From Acridotheres tristis (lineage: Eukaryota; Chordata; Aves; Passeriformes; Sturnidae): a stretch of 64,000 nucleotides of DNA. The notes beneath the pieces are model-generated. The model was given only the letters and a program-made list of their open reading frames with translations. It did no database searches and had not been told where the DNA came from. The translations under genes were made by a program, and so were the position numbers. This document shows, piece by piece, positions 37,780 to 52,000 of this stretch. The stretch spans positions 22,759,501 through 22,823,500 of the forward strand of contig CM072892.1 in NCBI GenBank assembly GCA_037013685.1, given 5' to 3'. The stretch's first letter is position 1; each line of letters starts with the position of its first letter.

Positions 37780-39310
37780 GTCTCTGTGAAAGCAGCCCTT
37801 GGTCGTGTGTGCAGCCACCATGTGCTAAGAACCTCATGGGCACTCTGTACAGCACCTGTTATTTGGGTAGTCTCTCTCTGAGGGCCATGCACTCTCTGCA
37901 AGACAGCTCCTTAGGTGAGGCCTATCACTTGCCTCATGTGCTGGGATTTTATGCTGTGTATTTTATTCTGCTGCTCAGAACTGGTGAGGACTGCCAGAAG
38001 GGAGGGATAGAGATAAAGCCATCAGGCTGGAGCCTCAGAAGTTGCCTTGTCCCAGCTCTCCTCATGACCCTGGCTGAGCTGCCTTCATTCTCTCTTCCAG
38101 AGGATCACAAACCAGGGCAAAGAGCCTTGCTCTTTATAAAACAGGAAGAGGTCCTAGTAGTGGGCAAAATTTCCTTGGCATAGCAGACTAGCGGATGTAC
38201 TGAGTCCAAAAGCATGACTCAGTTTCTGTCCAGATACAATACACCAGTGTCCAAAGAAAACAGCTGGTGAATTCCAGCATTTCAAGCGTTCCATGGGGAT
38301 AGTTGTTCTGTCTGGGATATGTAAAAACTGTCTGTCATAGCCAGCAAAAATAACATTCTCCTCCACCTCCCCTGTGCTGTTAGACAAGACCCCCCCTATG
38401 CCACGTGTGCTGTGGCCAAGCAGGTGTGTGCTTCCAGCAGTGTGCTCTGGGATGCTGGAGGAGAGCAGGGTGCACAGTCAGCACTGCTTGGCACTCCAAA
38501 GAGCCTCCATCAGCCCATCACCTGGGAGGACAGCTCCATGTTAAACACCCACTCATGTTCCCTCACACCGTGTTCCTGCTGGCAAAGCTGCCCCAAGCAT
38601 CTCTGTTCTGCACCCTGCCCTTGGTGAAAGTAGAGAATATTGTTTGGGATCCATCTGTGTGGTCTCTGTGGGTTTAACAAAAGCTGGGGAAGAGCCAGGC
38701 CTTGATATCTACAACCCCGCTGCTGTAAGGGTTGTAAACTCAAGGAGGTTTCTTTACCCTGTGGCCAAGACTTAGTGACTGCTTTTCTACCTGATGGAAC
38801 AAGGTGAAACATTTTGTGTTAAGGGCTCTCTAACCCTGACAGAGGGGGCAGTGGGGAGGAAAAGGCTGTGAAGGGGAGGGAGTCCTGACAGAGGCACGGC
38901 ATGAGGGCACTGGGAGGGCTGTGATGAGTAACAACATACCTGCACAAAACCCTCAGGGAGAAGACTGGGGAAAGACCAAGATAATTTTGGGTGTGCTGTA
39001 AGGTGTCAGCTGGTACTAGAGTGCAGCAAGTGACTCTTGAGAGGAGAATCACAGCTCCAGCATCTAGCATCAGACGAGTGCATGGGGTGATCCACAGGCA
39101 ATGCATCTACAGGCATAAAGAAGTGGTAACATCAGGACACAATGGGGAGCTCTGAAATAGGGGCAGTTTGACAGTGGTTCCCCCCATCACGAGTGTGGCC
39201 ACCCAGATTTCCTCCTGCTTTTTGTATGTTTATTTCTCAAAGTTTGTGTCATTTACAACCTCAACACCAAATTTACTTGATTCCTTTTTAAATAAACATG
39301 TTGTTTAAGT
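37780..39310 (+). other. PROX2: PROX2 3' UTR region
   Basis: No coding potential after the stop at 37777-37779. The first AATAAA downstream is at 39291-39296 (CTTTTTAAATAAACATG), which would give a 3' UTR of about 1.5 kb. A shorter transcript with a variant signal is possible. Confidence 0.5.
39291..39296 (+). terminator. PROX2: Candidate PROX2 polyadenylation signal
   Basis: First canonical AATAAA after the PROX2 stop, followed by T- and GT-rich sequence. It is assigned by position only. Confidence 0.45.
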
Positions 39311-39980
39311 TACCCCTTTACATCCCTACAGACCTATCTGATAATGCCTGTTCTAAAGTATCCTAGGAATTCCTTGCTTTTTGTTGGGAAAAATAACACT
39401 GCAGCTAAAGGGCAGTCCTTCTGCCAGCATCTCTGTGGGGTCAAGCAGGCCCCACTAACCAACCTCAGCTCCTTTCAACCTGCCCCCTCACCCAATGCCT
39501 CATGGTTAGTCTGCTCTGAAGTGTAACTTGGGAGGATCAGAAAGGAGGGTTGGTGCTGGAAGCAGACAGACACATCCCAAAGCTTAAGGGTGCTGGACTC
39601 AAATGTACAACATTGGATAAATGCTTCTGATGGTACTATGAATGTGCCATTCCTGCAGGCAATAACGACCTCAGAGCTTAAGTAATGCTTTGGATAGGCA
39701 AAACCAAAGCTGCTGGAAAGGGAAACGACAGCCTGACTCAGGGAAGGGTCAGCAAATACGTCTCTTTGTAGCTAAATAATTAGGGAACATAAGGTACAGG
39801 TTTACTGGAGGCATCCTGCTTAACAGAAAGCCTTTTTACACAGAGTTCCAGGTGGGGTAGAAGTTTCTTGCTTCCTGTGGTAACATGCAAGTCCATGAAT
39901 GTCACTAAAACAGCAGGTGGGAGACCAAAGACAAGACAGTGCCCCAAATCACAGTCATGCAGTGGCTGAGGCTCTAGGAG

Positions 39981-40100
39981 ATGTCTGAAGGTCATCTTGT
40001 CAAATCCCCTGTTCTAGAAGGGCCACTGAGAGATGGATCAGGACCATATCAGAGGGGTTTTAAGTATCTCCAAGTAAGGAGGGACTCTACATCCTGATGA
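39981..40100 (-). mobile_element. CR1 LINE 3'-region fragment, antisense
   Basis: The segment reads GTCATCTTGTCAAATCCCC, then a CAGGACCATATC-like stretch, then TTTTAAGTATCTCCAAGTAAGG and GACTCTACATCC. This is the familiar complementary strand of the avian CR1 3' region (GGTCATCTAGTCCAACCCC ... GAATATCTCC ... GACTCCACAACC). It is diverged and truncated. Boundaries are by eye. Confidence 0.8.
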
Positions 40101-40354
40101 TTAATGAAGACATTTAACAGGACTGGACTATTTGCAGCAGTATTTTTGCTCCACTGGTTGCCATATAATTACAAGTGGGAACCAGAGAGCTGTGTATTAC
40201 ACTGGTTTTGTGAAATTTGGGCCAGTATGACCACAACACAAAGCATCTGGCATCAGTTATCCTTTGCCTGTGATGAGGTCTCACTACTTGTATCCATTGG
40301 TTCAATTCTGCCCACGTAGATTTCCCATCTAACAAAGAAGATGTAAAAATACAA

Positions 40355-40480
40355 ACCCAAGAAACTCCAAAACAGACAAACCAAAAAGCCCCACAAACCC
40401 CCCAACCCCTTCCCCAAACAACAACAAAACCAAAACAAAAAATCCAAAACACAAAACGAAACAACCAAAAAGCCCCCCAG
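40355..40480. repeat. A- and C-rich low-complexity stretch
   Basis: About 125 bp made almost only of A and C (CCAAAAAGCCCC, CAACAACAAAACC and similar), with no clean period. It yields Phe/Trp/Gly/Val-rich artificial frames on the minus strand, which I do not count as genes. Confidence 0.85.
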
Positions 40481-41004
40481 CATGGCTAGAGAAACTCTGC
40501 AAAGGACTCAAGATCACAGGGCACTTGTATTGGCTGGCATCTTCTTTGGCAGCTTTTAAACCCCTGTCTACATTCAGCCAAGTGCAACAAAGACCACAGA
40601 AGTGTCAGAGATGCAGAGGTAGAATCTACCCGCCTTTTTGACACCCTATGGTCCTCCTGCAAGCAGAGATCCTGTCTGGGGAGCCTGGGGTGCAGCTGCC
40701 CCCTCCAGGGACACTTGTCTGTTTGGAAGCAAGTGGGTTGCACTCAGACAAGCATTAATTCTGCTGCTGAAGTTGAGTGAGCTGAATCAAAAGGCCTTGT
40801 GCTCCTGTGAGAGTCTTGGAAAGCAGCGGCCAGCTGAGAAAGAAGGAGCTCACACTGTCTTCCCTCCTATCTAGGTCACAGAAGTACTGATATGGAGAAG
40901 GCAGTACATCTGCTGGGAGGTGGGGAAAGCTGGAGTTACTCCAGAGACAATGGAGCCTGAAATGTGAGGGAAATTGGGTGTGAATTTCACACTGTCCAGT
41001 CACT

Positions 41005-41553
41005 AGTGGGGTTCTGCAGGGCTCTTCAACATCTTCGTTAATGACTTAGACTCAGGACTCAAAATAATACTAAGTTTGCCAATGTCAACTCCCTTTGAGG
41101 GCACAGAGGTCCTGAAGAGAAGACCTCAACTAATCAGACAGATAGGCAATCACCAATTGTATGAAGCTGAACAAGGGCAAGTGCCGGACTCTGCACCTGG
41201 GATGGGGCAACCCTAGCTGTGTGCCTCCAACATCCTCAGAAGGCAAAGTGGAGGAGCAGGCACTGATTTCTTCACTCTGGTGACCAGTGATAGGACTTTA
41301 GGAAAGGGCATGAAGCTGAGTCAGGGGAGGTTTAGTCATCAGGAAACTGTTTCACCCAGAAGGTGGGTGGGCACTGACACAGGCTCCCCAGGGAAGTGGT
41401 CACAGCCCCAAGCTTGACAGAGTTAAGGAATTATTTGAACAATGCTCTCAGACACATGGTGTAACTCTTAGAGTGTCCTGTGCAGAGAGGGGAGTTGAAT
41501 GTTGATGATCCTGATCAGTCCTTTCCAACTCAGCATATTCTATGCTTCTATGA
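41005..41553 (+). mobile_element. CR1 LINE 3'-end fragment, sense, with ATTCTATG tail
   Basis: Contains the conserved end of the CR1 reverse-transcriptase ORF (GGGTTCTGCAGGGCTCTTCAACATC then ATGACTTAG), the AACAAGGGCAAGTGCCGG...CTGCACCTGGG block, and the classical 3' UTR. It ends ATATTCTATGCTTCTATGA, the CR1 8-bp-type terminal repeat. It is 5'-truncated and has internal deletions. The coding part is broken and cannot encode a functional protein. Confidence 0.9.
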
Positions 41554-44500
41554 AATTAAGGTTTCACTACTTGTGCTTTGCAGGGTGTGGTGTGTAATGT
41601 AATTTATGTTCTAGTCCTACCCAAGACATAGAACATAGTTTTCAAACAAAGCCTAATGGGTGCCCATCACAGGGAGATTCCTACTGAAAAAGTGGGTCTG
41701 CTTGGAGGGCTGAGGGGAGAAGGGAGAGCTGCTGCCCACACAGAGACTATGGTCATGACTCCCAGGCTTGGCTGGGTTCTTGCTTCATCATTTCCCACTA
41801 ATTAACCAAGGAAGCAATTCGGGCAGTGCAGTCACTACTGCTGAGTTTCAACTTTAAATAAAACATTCTTTCCTTCCCTCTATCCAAATTTCTGTGGTAT
41901 ATACAAATAGTCCACAGGCACCAATAACTATCTCCTCTGGGAACAGTTCCTTGAGGCTATCCTTTCACATTTCCAATTGCATTCCTAGCCCATCCACAAC
42001 ACATGGAGTCCACACAGTTATGCAGCACCAAAGGCTGCTAAATATTTAAAATTACTGATTCCTGCCTCCAGGCTGTGGTTGCCAAAAAAGGGAGGTGTGA
42101 CCACACTGACTAAGCTGACAAGGGTCTGAGAGCCCTTATGTACTCTTCTATGTTAATACTTACCATAAGAGCCCTTATTACTCTCGTGTAGCTACTTAGA
42201 GCTTGAAAAAGTTCCTAGTGAATGTTTGCCCTGTGTGCCAAAATAGCTTGGGGGAAATTGATAATAAAACATAGCTTTTTTTTTTCTTTTCTTCCATTTA
42301 ATGACTTGCACCTGTTTGCAGTGACTGAACCAGCCCTAAAACTTCCCAGCTCAAAAGAATGTTTGTGAAAGGGTCCGTCCCTCAAATAGACATCTCAGAT
42401 GCTTAATTTCACATTAGGGCAGCTCTCCACGTAGATTATCCCTTGGTGAGCCAGTGGCCCATGCTCATGAAAACTCAGTATTTGCTGTCCCATTACATGC
42501 ACTGGAAGGACAGATTAATCCAGGTTATAGTACAATTACCACATTTGAGAGATCTGACTTTTCTCTGGAGCAGACAATCCTTCCTCTGCCTCATGTGCAC
42601 AGAGCTGCCCTGTGCTGCAGACCCAGCACCACCTGGGGAGAAGGTGAAGCGATACACGGAGAGATTGTGGGGGAACAGTCCTAAGGTTAAACAATCTGTG
42701 GGGTCACTCAGGATAGACTGGTGTGTCTAACTGATAGCAAAAGCTTTTTCCTTTTGCACACCAAGAAATAAGGTATTAGTTGAACCATGGACCAGGAGAT
42801 GGGGACTGGGGCTCTGTCAGGTACCAGCTTCATAGCAGCAGCCAGGTGAGCTGTTCTCCCTTGACTTACTCAATGAAAAGCCCTGTTTTGACAGTGGGAC
42901 AGTGAGAAAGGAGCCACACAGCCAGGGCTGCCCTGGCTCATCAGCCTGCTGTCACAGCTCAGGTGCAAGCACAAAAGCTCAGGTGCAGAGATGAGCATGG
43001 TGGAAAAGGGAGATTTGGAGCTTTGCCCAGACAAGACACCATAGGCTTGTGCACCATGACAGGGAGGCCATCGTGTAGCCCAGGGGCTTACGAGGGAGAT
43101 ACTCTGATCAAGGGTACACAAAGGAGTGAGAGCACAGTCAGCCTCTGCTGGAAGGTGTCTTCACCATCCAAACCCCACAGGCTGGTGCTTGCCTTGGAGA
43201 GGGGGGTGAGAGATGACAGATGGGCTGCTAGACAAAAAGCACACATGTCCATTAATACATAAACACCAAACCAATAAATCCATTTTTAAAAGCAGGCCTG
43301 ATAGAGAAGGCTTGAGAATGGCTCTTCAAGTAAAACCACAGAGAGTTGTGCACAGATCTCAAGGAAAAGCAGATTTAGGTCAGCCCTCAACCCTTTGAAG
43401 ATAGAGTTCATATTCATATACTAATTCCTTCTCATCTAACTGTACAGGCTGCTGAGTGGCAGGTGAAGTCCCACGTCACTAAATCCCACGATCAACATTT
43501 TCCTTTCTTTCTGGTAATACACAAACACCTAAAATCTGAGAAAATTTCCGATTTTCTCCTTTGTAGATAGCTTTTAGCATTTTTACAGCAAGTAATCCCA
43601 CCTGTCATCATCTTCTGCAGTACCTCTACAGGCTTTCCAAATTGAGTCATGTTATTTAGCATTAGGCTTTTGAATAAATGTTTATAGGGTAATTTTCACT
43701 TTATGTGCAAGGGTTAAACACTGTTCTTGTGTTTTGCTAATCCAATAAAACAGGCACTATAGATTACCTACTATGCAACTCTTAATGACACAGCATAAAG
43801 TCCAGCTGGCATGAGCTGAAGTGGCAGCTTCCTTCCTGGTGTTTATTGCTTTCTCACTAGTTGTTCTACTAGATGTAAAAAGATAATTTTTAAAATTGCC
43901 AGTCTGAACCCAACAGCATCAATCTTTTTGTCTTACTACAATCATGGAAAATAAGCAGCTAAAACTAAGTGGTGAAGTGAAAAGATGAGAATACGAAAAA
44001 CACAAATAGAGGAAAAAACATGAAACTTCAAAGAAGATATTTTACTGGATTTCCCAAAACACATTTGTGTCATTCATAGCTTTATACAAAGAAATGATAA
44101 AAACCACTTTGTATTATTTTAAAAAATAAGCTAAATAGTTAACATGTATGCATATAAACATATCTACACATCTCAAAATAAAACCTCTCCTCATTTGGTT
44201 CTCAGAGAGCAAACACAGAATATTCAACAGCTTAAGTAATTGTTTTTAATTTCTAGTTTCCAGCTTTTTAAGAAAAAAATAACTATAAGGAGAACAATAA
44301 AAGCTACCAGGAATTCATGCTCAAGGGAAAAGTGAGGCCAGCCCTATGCATCACTGCATGTACTGAGTCCCTATGATTTGCAATACAACCCGTGTTGAAA
44401 TAAAAACAATTATAAAGGCTAGTTTTAGATAAAACACTTTTAGAATAGTACCTACAGTTAGTATTAAAAAAGTAATGCTGTAAAATGGTGTTTTTAAGAC

Positions 44501-44880
44501 CCAGAGTGCTCACTCCTCTTGCACAATCATTATAAAGTAGAACTATCACCTGTTCATGTTTTGCAATGTCCCAGGGTGCAGCTGTGAACCCACAGATTTT
44601 CCAGTTGTTTCTTTTGAGGAAGGCCGTGCCCATACAATGGCATTTCCTTCTGAGCATGGAACACCAAGTGCTTTTTACTTGGCAGTGCTCTTCAAATAAC
44701 CTCTTGGGAAAACACAAGCTCCAGTGCAGCACCCAGAGTCACCACTGCTGTCAGAGCTTCATTGCTCCGTGACTTCCAACAATTTCTTCTGTGACTTCAA
44801 ACAAACCATTTATTCTGCAGCTATCTAATCCCTGAGCTTCAAAGCAATCATCTCAATTTCTGACTAAACTTTTAATAAAC
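41554..44880. other. Gene-free DNA
   Basis: Mostly AT-rich unique-looking sequence. The open frames at 42443-42730 and 42454-42684 overlap in different frames, lack splice context and match no family I know. No RNA gene was recognised. Confidence 0.4.
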
Positions 44881-46040
44881 TTGCCCAAAAGACCAGGGGA
44901 ATTTTGCAGGAACTGGAAGCATCAGGAAGTTAGAAACACCATCTCGGTCTTGTCAGTGAAAGCATTCCCAGCACAGGTTCTTGGCTGTAAAAAAGTTGTA
45001 ACAGACCAGGCCAAGGTGGGAGTGTTTGATCTGGTAACAAATGTACTGCTTCAAGAACTTCATGGAACTTTGATTATTTATGGAAATGTAAAGAAGCGAC
45101 AATACTATACTCACCCATATATCGGCACTTAACTGGAGATATGTCCATTAACACTGTGTGATTTGCTTGTGTAAGCATCTTCCAACCTGCAACGTAACCA
45201 GGATGCTGCTGGCAACGTTTTCTGCATTTGAACAGTCATACTGACCAAGGAAACAAAATCTTTGCAGATCCTGGGCTTACTCATAAAGATGACTGCACAT
45301 CATTTTTTAGAAGGGGCCACCTTATGCTAGGAGGAATTACCTTTGGACCAGTGTTTCTTGACAAGCTACAGTGGAGAAGATTGCAGTGGCACAGAACATC
45401 TCTTTGGTGCAGAACAAATTGTTGGTGTGTGAACTCTTGAGTAGCTAAGACAAAACTACAGAATCATCTTTCTCTTGAGCTCCTGTAAGGCTGTTTCTAT
45501 AAAACTGCTTAGGGTATTTCAAGCAAAAAGAAAGCAATTTCTTTCCTTTACACCCTCAGAAACATCAATGACTATCCCATTCCCTGGTAACAAGTATAAT
45601 GGTATTGATATACACCACAACACCATCTGTGACCGTTTGCCTCCAAATTTACTGGCAATGAAAAGCAAGTTTAGCTCTTCACTGTGTCATGAATCACAGG
45701 CCAATCACACGTGTCATGAATCACAGTATTTATGTGGGAATATGCCAACTTGACAAATAATGACTATGAAGGCCTCAGCCAGTCAGTAGATTCAGTTACC
45801 ACCACAAGATCTTACCTCTCTCAATATTACCATGTGGCCTTTTATGTCAGCCACAGCCAATCACCAGCCTCAGGGCCATCCAACTGCTTTTTATGCAGAG
45901 GCTGTTCTCTTGCAAATAGTGGCAGTAGCAGTCCTTTGCAGACCAACTTCTCATTGTAAACAATGCTAGAAACAGTGTGGGAGGTGTTCCTTGGGAGCAC
46001 TGCAGTGACATCACCTGAAAGCACTGTGTAGTACCACAAA
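44881..46040 (+). other. Unassigned cluster of short protein-like open frames, possible decayed gene or old element
   Basis: Three frames follow each other on the plus strand: 44881-45132, 45228-45440 and 45475-45753, with a further one at 45732-45959. The first has protein-like composition (for example GVFDLVTNVLLQELHG at about 45021-45068). Stops and frame changes separate them, and no clear splice sites join them. I do not recognise a family. They could be remnants of a pseudogene or an old retroelement, or chance. Confidence 0.2.
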
Positions 46041-49000
46041 GGCCTTTTCTGAAAAAAAGTTTACTGTCCCTTGCATCATCCCTGAGACATAGTCATGATC
46101 CAAGGATCTTGCTGCTTCAGTAGTTTGCAAAATTCAGTTCACCATTTCATAAAGCTGCTCCAATAAGCCTTTTGGTGCCATTTCAACTGTCTTTATTCAG
46201 TCTATTATTGAATGGTCATATGTTTGCAAGCATTCAATGGCTTTTTCCACTGGAAATAAACCACAGAATTAGAAGTCCACACCCAAAACACAACATCTCT
46301 AGCACACTGGAAGCTAAAGTCGAGAAAGGATTCTCAGACATACAAAATAATTAAGAAAGCTGGGGGAGAGGGAAGTAGGGAGGACAGAGAAATGCAAATA
46401 CTGTAGATGTAACTCAGATATCATGCAGGTGTAAACCAGAAATTTGTAGAAGTAATGGAGTAATGACAAGGTAAATATGGCATTCAAAAAAATCAGGTCC
46501 TAAATGGGAAAGATCTACATATGATAGCTCTAAATCCTGGTACAAATAAAGGAGCACTGAGAATTAACAAGGAGGAAGGTTTTATGCAGATGCTTCTCCA
46601 ATGTCTGTTTTTCTCCATAAGACATTTAAACAAAACGGTAGCACTGGGAAAGTGTCCTGCCATGACAACTCATTTCTGCACTGATAAGATTGAGCACAGT
46701 TATGTTATCAATACATATGACCATAGCATGGCTTCAGACATTTGGTGTGCCTCAGCACATGAATCCACATCATACACAGTTCCAAATTACAAGACATTCA
46801 TCTGCTATCCCACACGAAGATGTAGTATTCCCCCAAATGCAAAATGGAAGAGGACTGACTCATTAGGATAAACCCCTAGATAAAAATCAACCTAATTAGT
46901 CTATGAGGAGTTACAAGGCAATTTCTGAGAAGCATCCCTGAAGACGCATCTTTGTGCCATTCATGCTCAGGTAACAGGGCTTATCTGCTCCGTATTAACT
47001 GTTCAGAGCTTGGCTCAGATGTATCCTGGGCACAGGATGGAATCCCTGCATGCATAGAGTTCAAGGGCAACACATTGGTGACTGCCAGAGATAGGCTGCT
47101 GCTTCCAAAGGCAAAACTGCTCTTAAAATAAACCAAGTTCTGTCACAATGACACTGGCAAAAAACCACAGCCAAACACAAAAATATGAGCTGGTAACAGT
47201 GTACGTCAAAGAATGCATTGCAAAAGTGGTGTTTTACATATTATCCTATTTCAAAACCTTCTTTTATCTTTTATTACAGTTAGAAAATCAGCAAAAAAAG
47301 GAATCTGACACTGAATGCTGAACTCCAATTCTTATTTTTTCACAATGTATTCCTACCCTTTTACACTTTACAAAATTCCCTAGAATATTGTCCAGTCTTG
47401 ATTTTGCTGCCAATTATACTCTTTTTGCCAGGGAACATGCCAACCATACGTATATTTGTAAAATATTTTAATAATGTCATTATTTCCATTATTGCTTGTG
47501 TATCAAAGATTTGAAACAGTGAAACTAGTAAAAAAAAAAAAGCACCTACATATTGCAGAAACTTAGTAATGTCTCTACTACATATAGACTCCATGTGTAC
47601 ACTCAGCTACATTGAACTCTACTTGCCAGGTGTATGCAACTTGACACTAACACTGAGAAAAGAAGAAATTACAGCAAAGTCTGATACTTGAAAGATAGCA
47701 GTGCAGAAGGCTCTGAAGGCCATGTACAGGTGTTAAGTCTCTGTTGGATAGGACTAATCCAGCTGGAGAACGCAATGTAAAGGAAACCAATTTCATCATC
47801 ACACATTTAAGTTTTATATAATATACATATGAGGCACATTACACATTTGTTCATGACCTGTGCTAGAAAATGCATTAAAAAAATTATGCCCAAGTAAGTT
47901 AATTATGCCCACGACAGAAGTTCTTTATTTGTCTCTCCTGTACCTCAAGGCTAGCAAGTAGCTTACACTGTTGAAAAAAATGTCCCTCAACTTGATGCAC
48001 ATAGTCAAGGAAAAGTTCAGATAAAAGGAAATGCCACAACAGTCCAGAAAAGAAAAACCAATGTGTATTACACTCCTGCAAGAATGTAGTCTCATTACTA
48101 ACCTTGGACCTCGTGCAGACTTGTAGGTAGTGTGTATATGAAGCTTTGTTTCACTAGGAATGATAAACAATTGCCCATGCACAAGAACACAGCACCTGCA
48201 TTTTCTGTTCACAGAACACCAAAAACTTCATATGCTAAGAAGAAACGTCTGAATGAAGAGAGAAATGTTGCAATACTCCTTGAGAAAGACAATCTGCATG
48301 ACACTGTTCAGCAGTAACAGACACTGTTGAGGAACTTGTCTCCAAAACTCTGCAATGGCTGCTGCTGCATCAGAAATAAATAAAGTAAAGAACAGCCTTT
48401 GAGAGAGAAATTCTCTGGACAACTGTAGTTTTTCAAATGAAATTACTTATACATATAATGCAAAAAACTACCCAAGCAGAGTGCAATATGACATGCTTGT
48501 GCATTTTTGCACAAGCAAAACATAAACTGTGCTAGTTTTAACTTCTAGAAAGTCCCTTCCTTGAACATGGCACGTTGCTAAGCCTAGCCAAGGAACAAGA
48601 GAAGGATGGAAGTCTGCAGGACTCAGACAACCTTCTACAAGCCAGCACCAGATACAGCTGATAAGGAAGGTGATGAAGAAATGTTTATCACTGAAGGTCA
48701 CAGGTCTCAACAGTTCCCCAAAACTGAACCAAAGTCAAACAGTCATTTCTAGTTTTACTGAGGTAAATCCAGCTTTTGAGTTAGATTTTTATTTTGCTCC
48801 AAATCCGTCTTCATATAGAATGTAACAGTATGCACTGTTAGCATACCGCTAGCAATGCAGCACACTCACCAATTTAGTGTCTCTTCCAAAAGATCAGTAA
48901 AAGAACTCTGGCTACTGAGAGAAGAGAAAGGAGATACTTTATACTTAGGTAGGAATATGAATATTCTTTTCCAATAAGTTTACAATCTTCATGTTGCTCT

Positions 49001-52000
49001 ATTAAGAATGTAACTATTTAGTATCTCCTGCAAACTGTGCAGCAATCTTATTGTACATTGTGGAAACCTGTCTAAACAGTTCACATTAGAACTGCAAGTT
49101 TGCTTCATTATGACAGATCTCGGTAGTGCCTCTAGACAAAACTGTAGTTCTGAGACTTCTTAGCCAGAATAAAGTTAGGAGGTTCTTCTACAAGAAGTAT
49201 CCTTAGTGTTTTGGTTTGGATAGTTATCCTTACTTTTCATCCCTCCAAGAAGAAAAAAAACCCAGAAAACAAAACCCACAAAAGATGCAATAAGAAACTC
49301 TGGAAGTCTTCAGAAACCTTACTACAATATATTTAAAGACTTAACACTCCAAAAGCAGCTATTAGCAATTTAAATCCCATTTTCCATTAGAAGTCAGCAG
49401 CTGTCGAGGTTTTTCAGAGGATATATATGACCATTTAATTTTGATGCCTCTCTTTAAGCAGAAGAAAGATCTTGTTGCATGTTTATACAGCTTGTAAGTT
49501 CAATGGAGCACAAAATCCTGACTGTGGACGGCAAGTGATAGTTTACTCAACAGCACAATGTTAATCACATTTTTTTTTTAATAGAAAAGTGGCCACTTTC
49601 CTACATAAAGTAGAAGTTACTGGTTTATAACTGCATCAGGCAATATGAAACTACAAAAATCAAATTATTACGGAATCAATATAACATTTTCCCCCGTTTT
49701 AATCCTAACATGAATTCAACGCTTTAGTGCCATCTGGTTGTCATTACCTGAAAAATCTTGATTTCTGTGTGACTAATTGAGGAGTACAATGAGATCTGCT
49801 ACCAGACTAGTTGATCTGTCCATGCCTTCAAAGAAAAGAATTTGGCAACTGTAGTTCAATGGAAGTGGGAACCAAACACCTCAAAGCATAGCAGTAAAGA
49901 CTCATCACAAGAGTTTTGAGCATCCACAGATGAATACATTGAAACAATGTAGGAGTTTGTCAGCAAAGGTTTCTGTCCTTCAAAGAGTAATACGGTCTTC
50001 TCAAAAAACCAGAAGCCACATATATGCAAAGGCTTGTACCTGGGTCAGAAACAGCAGTAAAATAAAACTTCTATTACTATTTGTGTCAAACTTACCAAAA
50101 CAGAATTTAAAAAAAAAACAACTTCTGCTTAAGATCTTTTGTCATCCACATACAGTATATGTCACCACTAATTTTCAATACAAATATTTAGATTTTCTGT
50201 AGTTAAAGGCTATTTGCACTCTGACGCCAGGAAGACTTGCAGCTCTGTTCCCTTCCTGTGCTAACCCCAGAGAATTAACATCCTACAAGATTTAAAAAGA
50301 AAACGCTTTAGATTTGAAATACTTTTTTTTCCCCTTTTGGTAATGCTTCAGTTCACATGTAACCCTTAAAAAGCTTCTTCAAGACAAACTGCTTTCTAAA
50401 TCAGCTTGCTCAACTATACTCGACCTGCAGGCAAACAATGGCAGGGATTAATTTAAGATTCTCCTCCATAAACATATATGCAGCCAGTAGCTTAATCAGA
50501 CACCTCAGACAGTGGAGCTTCTAGCACATTCTACAAGACAGATTCCAGCTCTGATAATTAGAGTAAAAGTAATCGAACTACTTTTCCTTTTTTGGGTTTG
50601 TTTTTTATTTTCCCCCATAAGGACCACTGCAACTATAATTTCTCTCCAAAGACAGCAATATCACAGGAAGTGGTGAAATGATGACAACCTTGCAGTCTTC
50701 CTGTATTCCTGAGAGTACTAACTGTTCAAAGAGTAACATCATACAGGAATATACTGGTCACAGCAGACAGTTCAGACGCCATCCTAATGCACAGCATTAG
50801 GAATTTCTTCTGTAAAGCTGAACATCCATTCATACAGGTGTATCTTGACCAGTTACGGAAACAAAAGTCATCCCTGTACACACATACAAGGGAAACAGTA
50901 TGGAGAAACACTAGACTGACTGATATTCCAGAGCACAAGCCGTAGGGAGAGGTCTCCTCTCCCAAAAAAATTCAATCTGAGAGTTCCATGAGGTAGAAAG
51001 ATCTTAGGAAAAAACGGAACTGTGCCATTTCCACCAAGACAGCTTTACATCTTTGGTTTTGCATATTGAAATACTAAATCCTACAATCAAAAAAAACTAG
51101 AGCCTTTTGTCTAGAAACCTAACACAGAACAGAAAATATAAGCAACTTCAAAACACTTTTGCCTCTCCATTCACAGTAACTTGTTGCGCCTTTGTTTGGT
51201 AACAGTACTTGAGCTTACCTGATATAAGCAAAATCATGAATAAAAATACATTCTTCTTCCAAAGAGTACTAATCAGACAGAAGGTGATAATTCACCTGAA
51301 TGGAATATTGTCATTACTAATTTTCCAACCTACATATATGAGGAAGACTTAAGGCTCCAGATTCAGTACCATACAAATTTGGAAGAGTCATCACAATTGC
51401 TGGAACACTCCACAGATAAGAATAAAATAAAACACTTTCAACCATGAAGAAGCAAGTGATAAATTTTGAGCAGAAATTAGAAGTGTTCCTTGGAGTAAAC
51501 AGTCCTTTAGTTGGCTGAGGATTCTGACTCACGCATGTAGAAATAGATGAGCATAAAACAATTTTGATTCAAGTTTTATGTGAGAATAAAGATGCTTGTC
51601 CTAGAGAATCAAACCAGAAATGTGCCATTCTAAATTCTATTAAACTTTCGTTCTTTCTCTTCTCATTTCCACTATGACAAGAAAACTAAGTATAATCACA
51701 GTTTTAGAATAGCTGATGCTGCAAGTGTACAGATCTCAACTGAAATGGCTACCTCTGCTCCTCAAATATTTTATCTCACAGTATGCAAGTTGTCCTGCTG
51801 CAGTTTGATCCCAAATTGTCAGTGGACCACGAGTTCAGAATTTAGAACTCATTTTCCAGAAATAATCTGGGAAACATTAAACAGTGAAGAGAGACATAAC
51901 AGAAAAGAACCATGTATCCATCGTTATTTAGCTTCCTGAGGATGCATGCCATGTGAACGTTCCACAAGCAAAGAAAACGCAGTATTGGTTCTCCTTTCCA

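Noticed and set aside
40114..40517. Minus-strand frames rich in Phe, Trp, Gly and Val resembling membrane proteins
   Set aside because: They are translations of the A/C-rich low-complexity tract.
45228..45440. Resemblance of a Cys...RRGHLMLGGI stretch to the start of vomeronasal type-2 receptors
   Set aside because: The match is a few residues only, and the following sequence does not continue as that family would.
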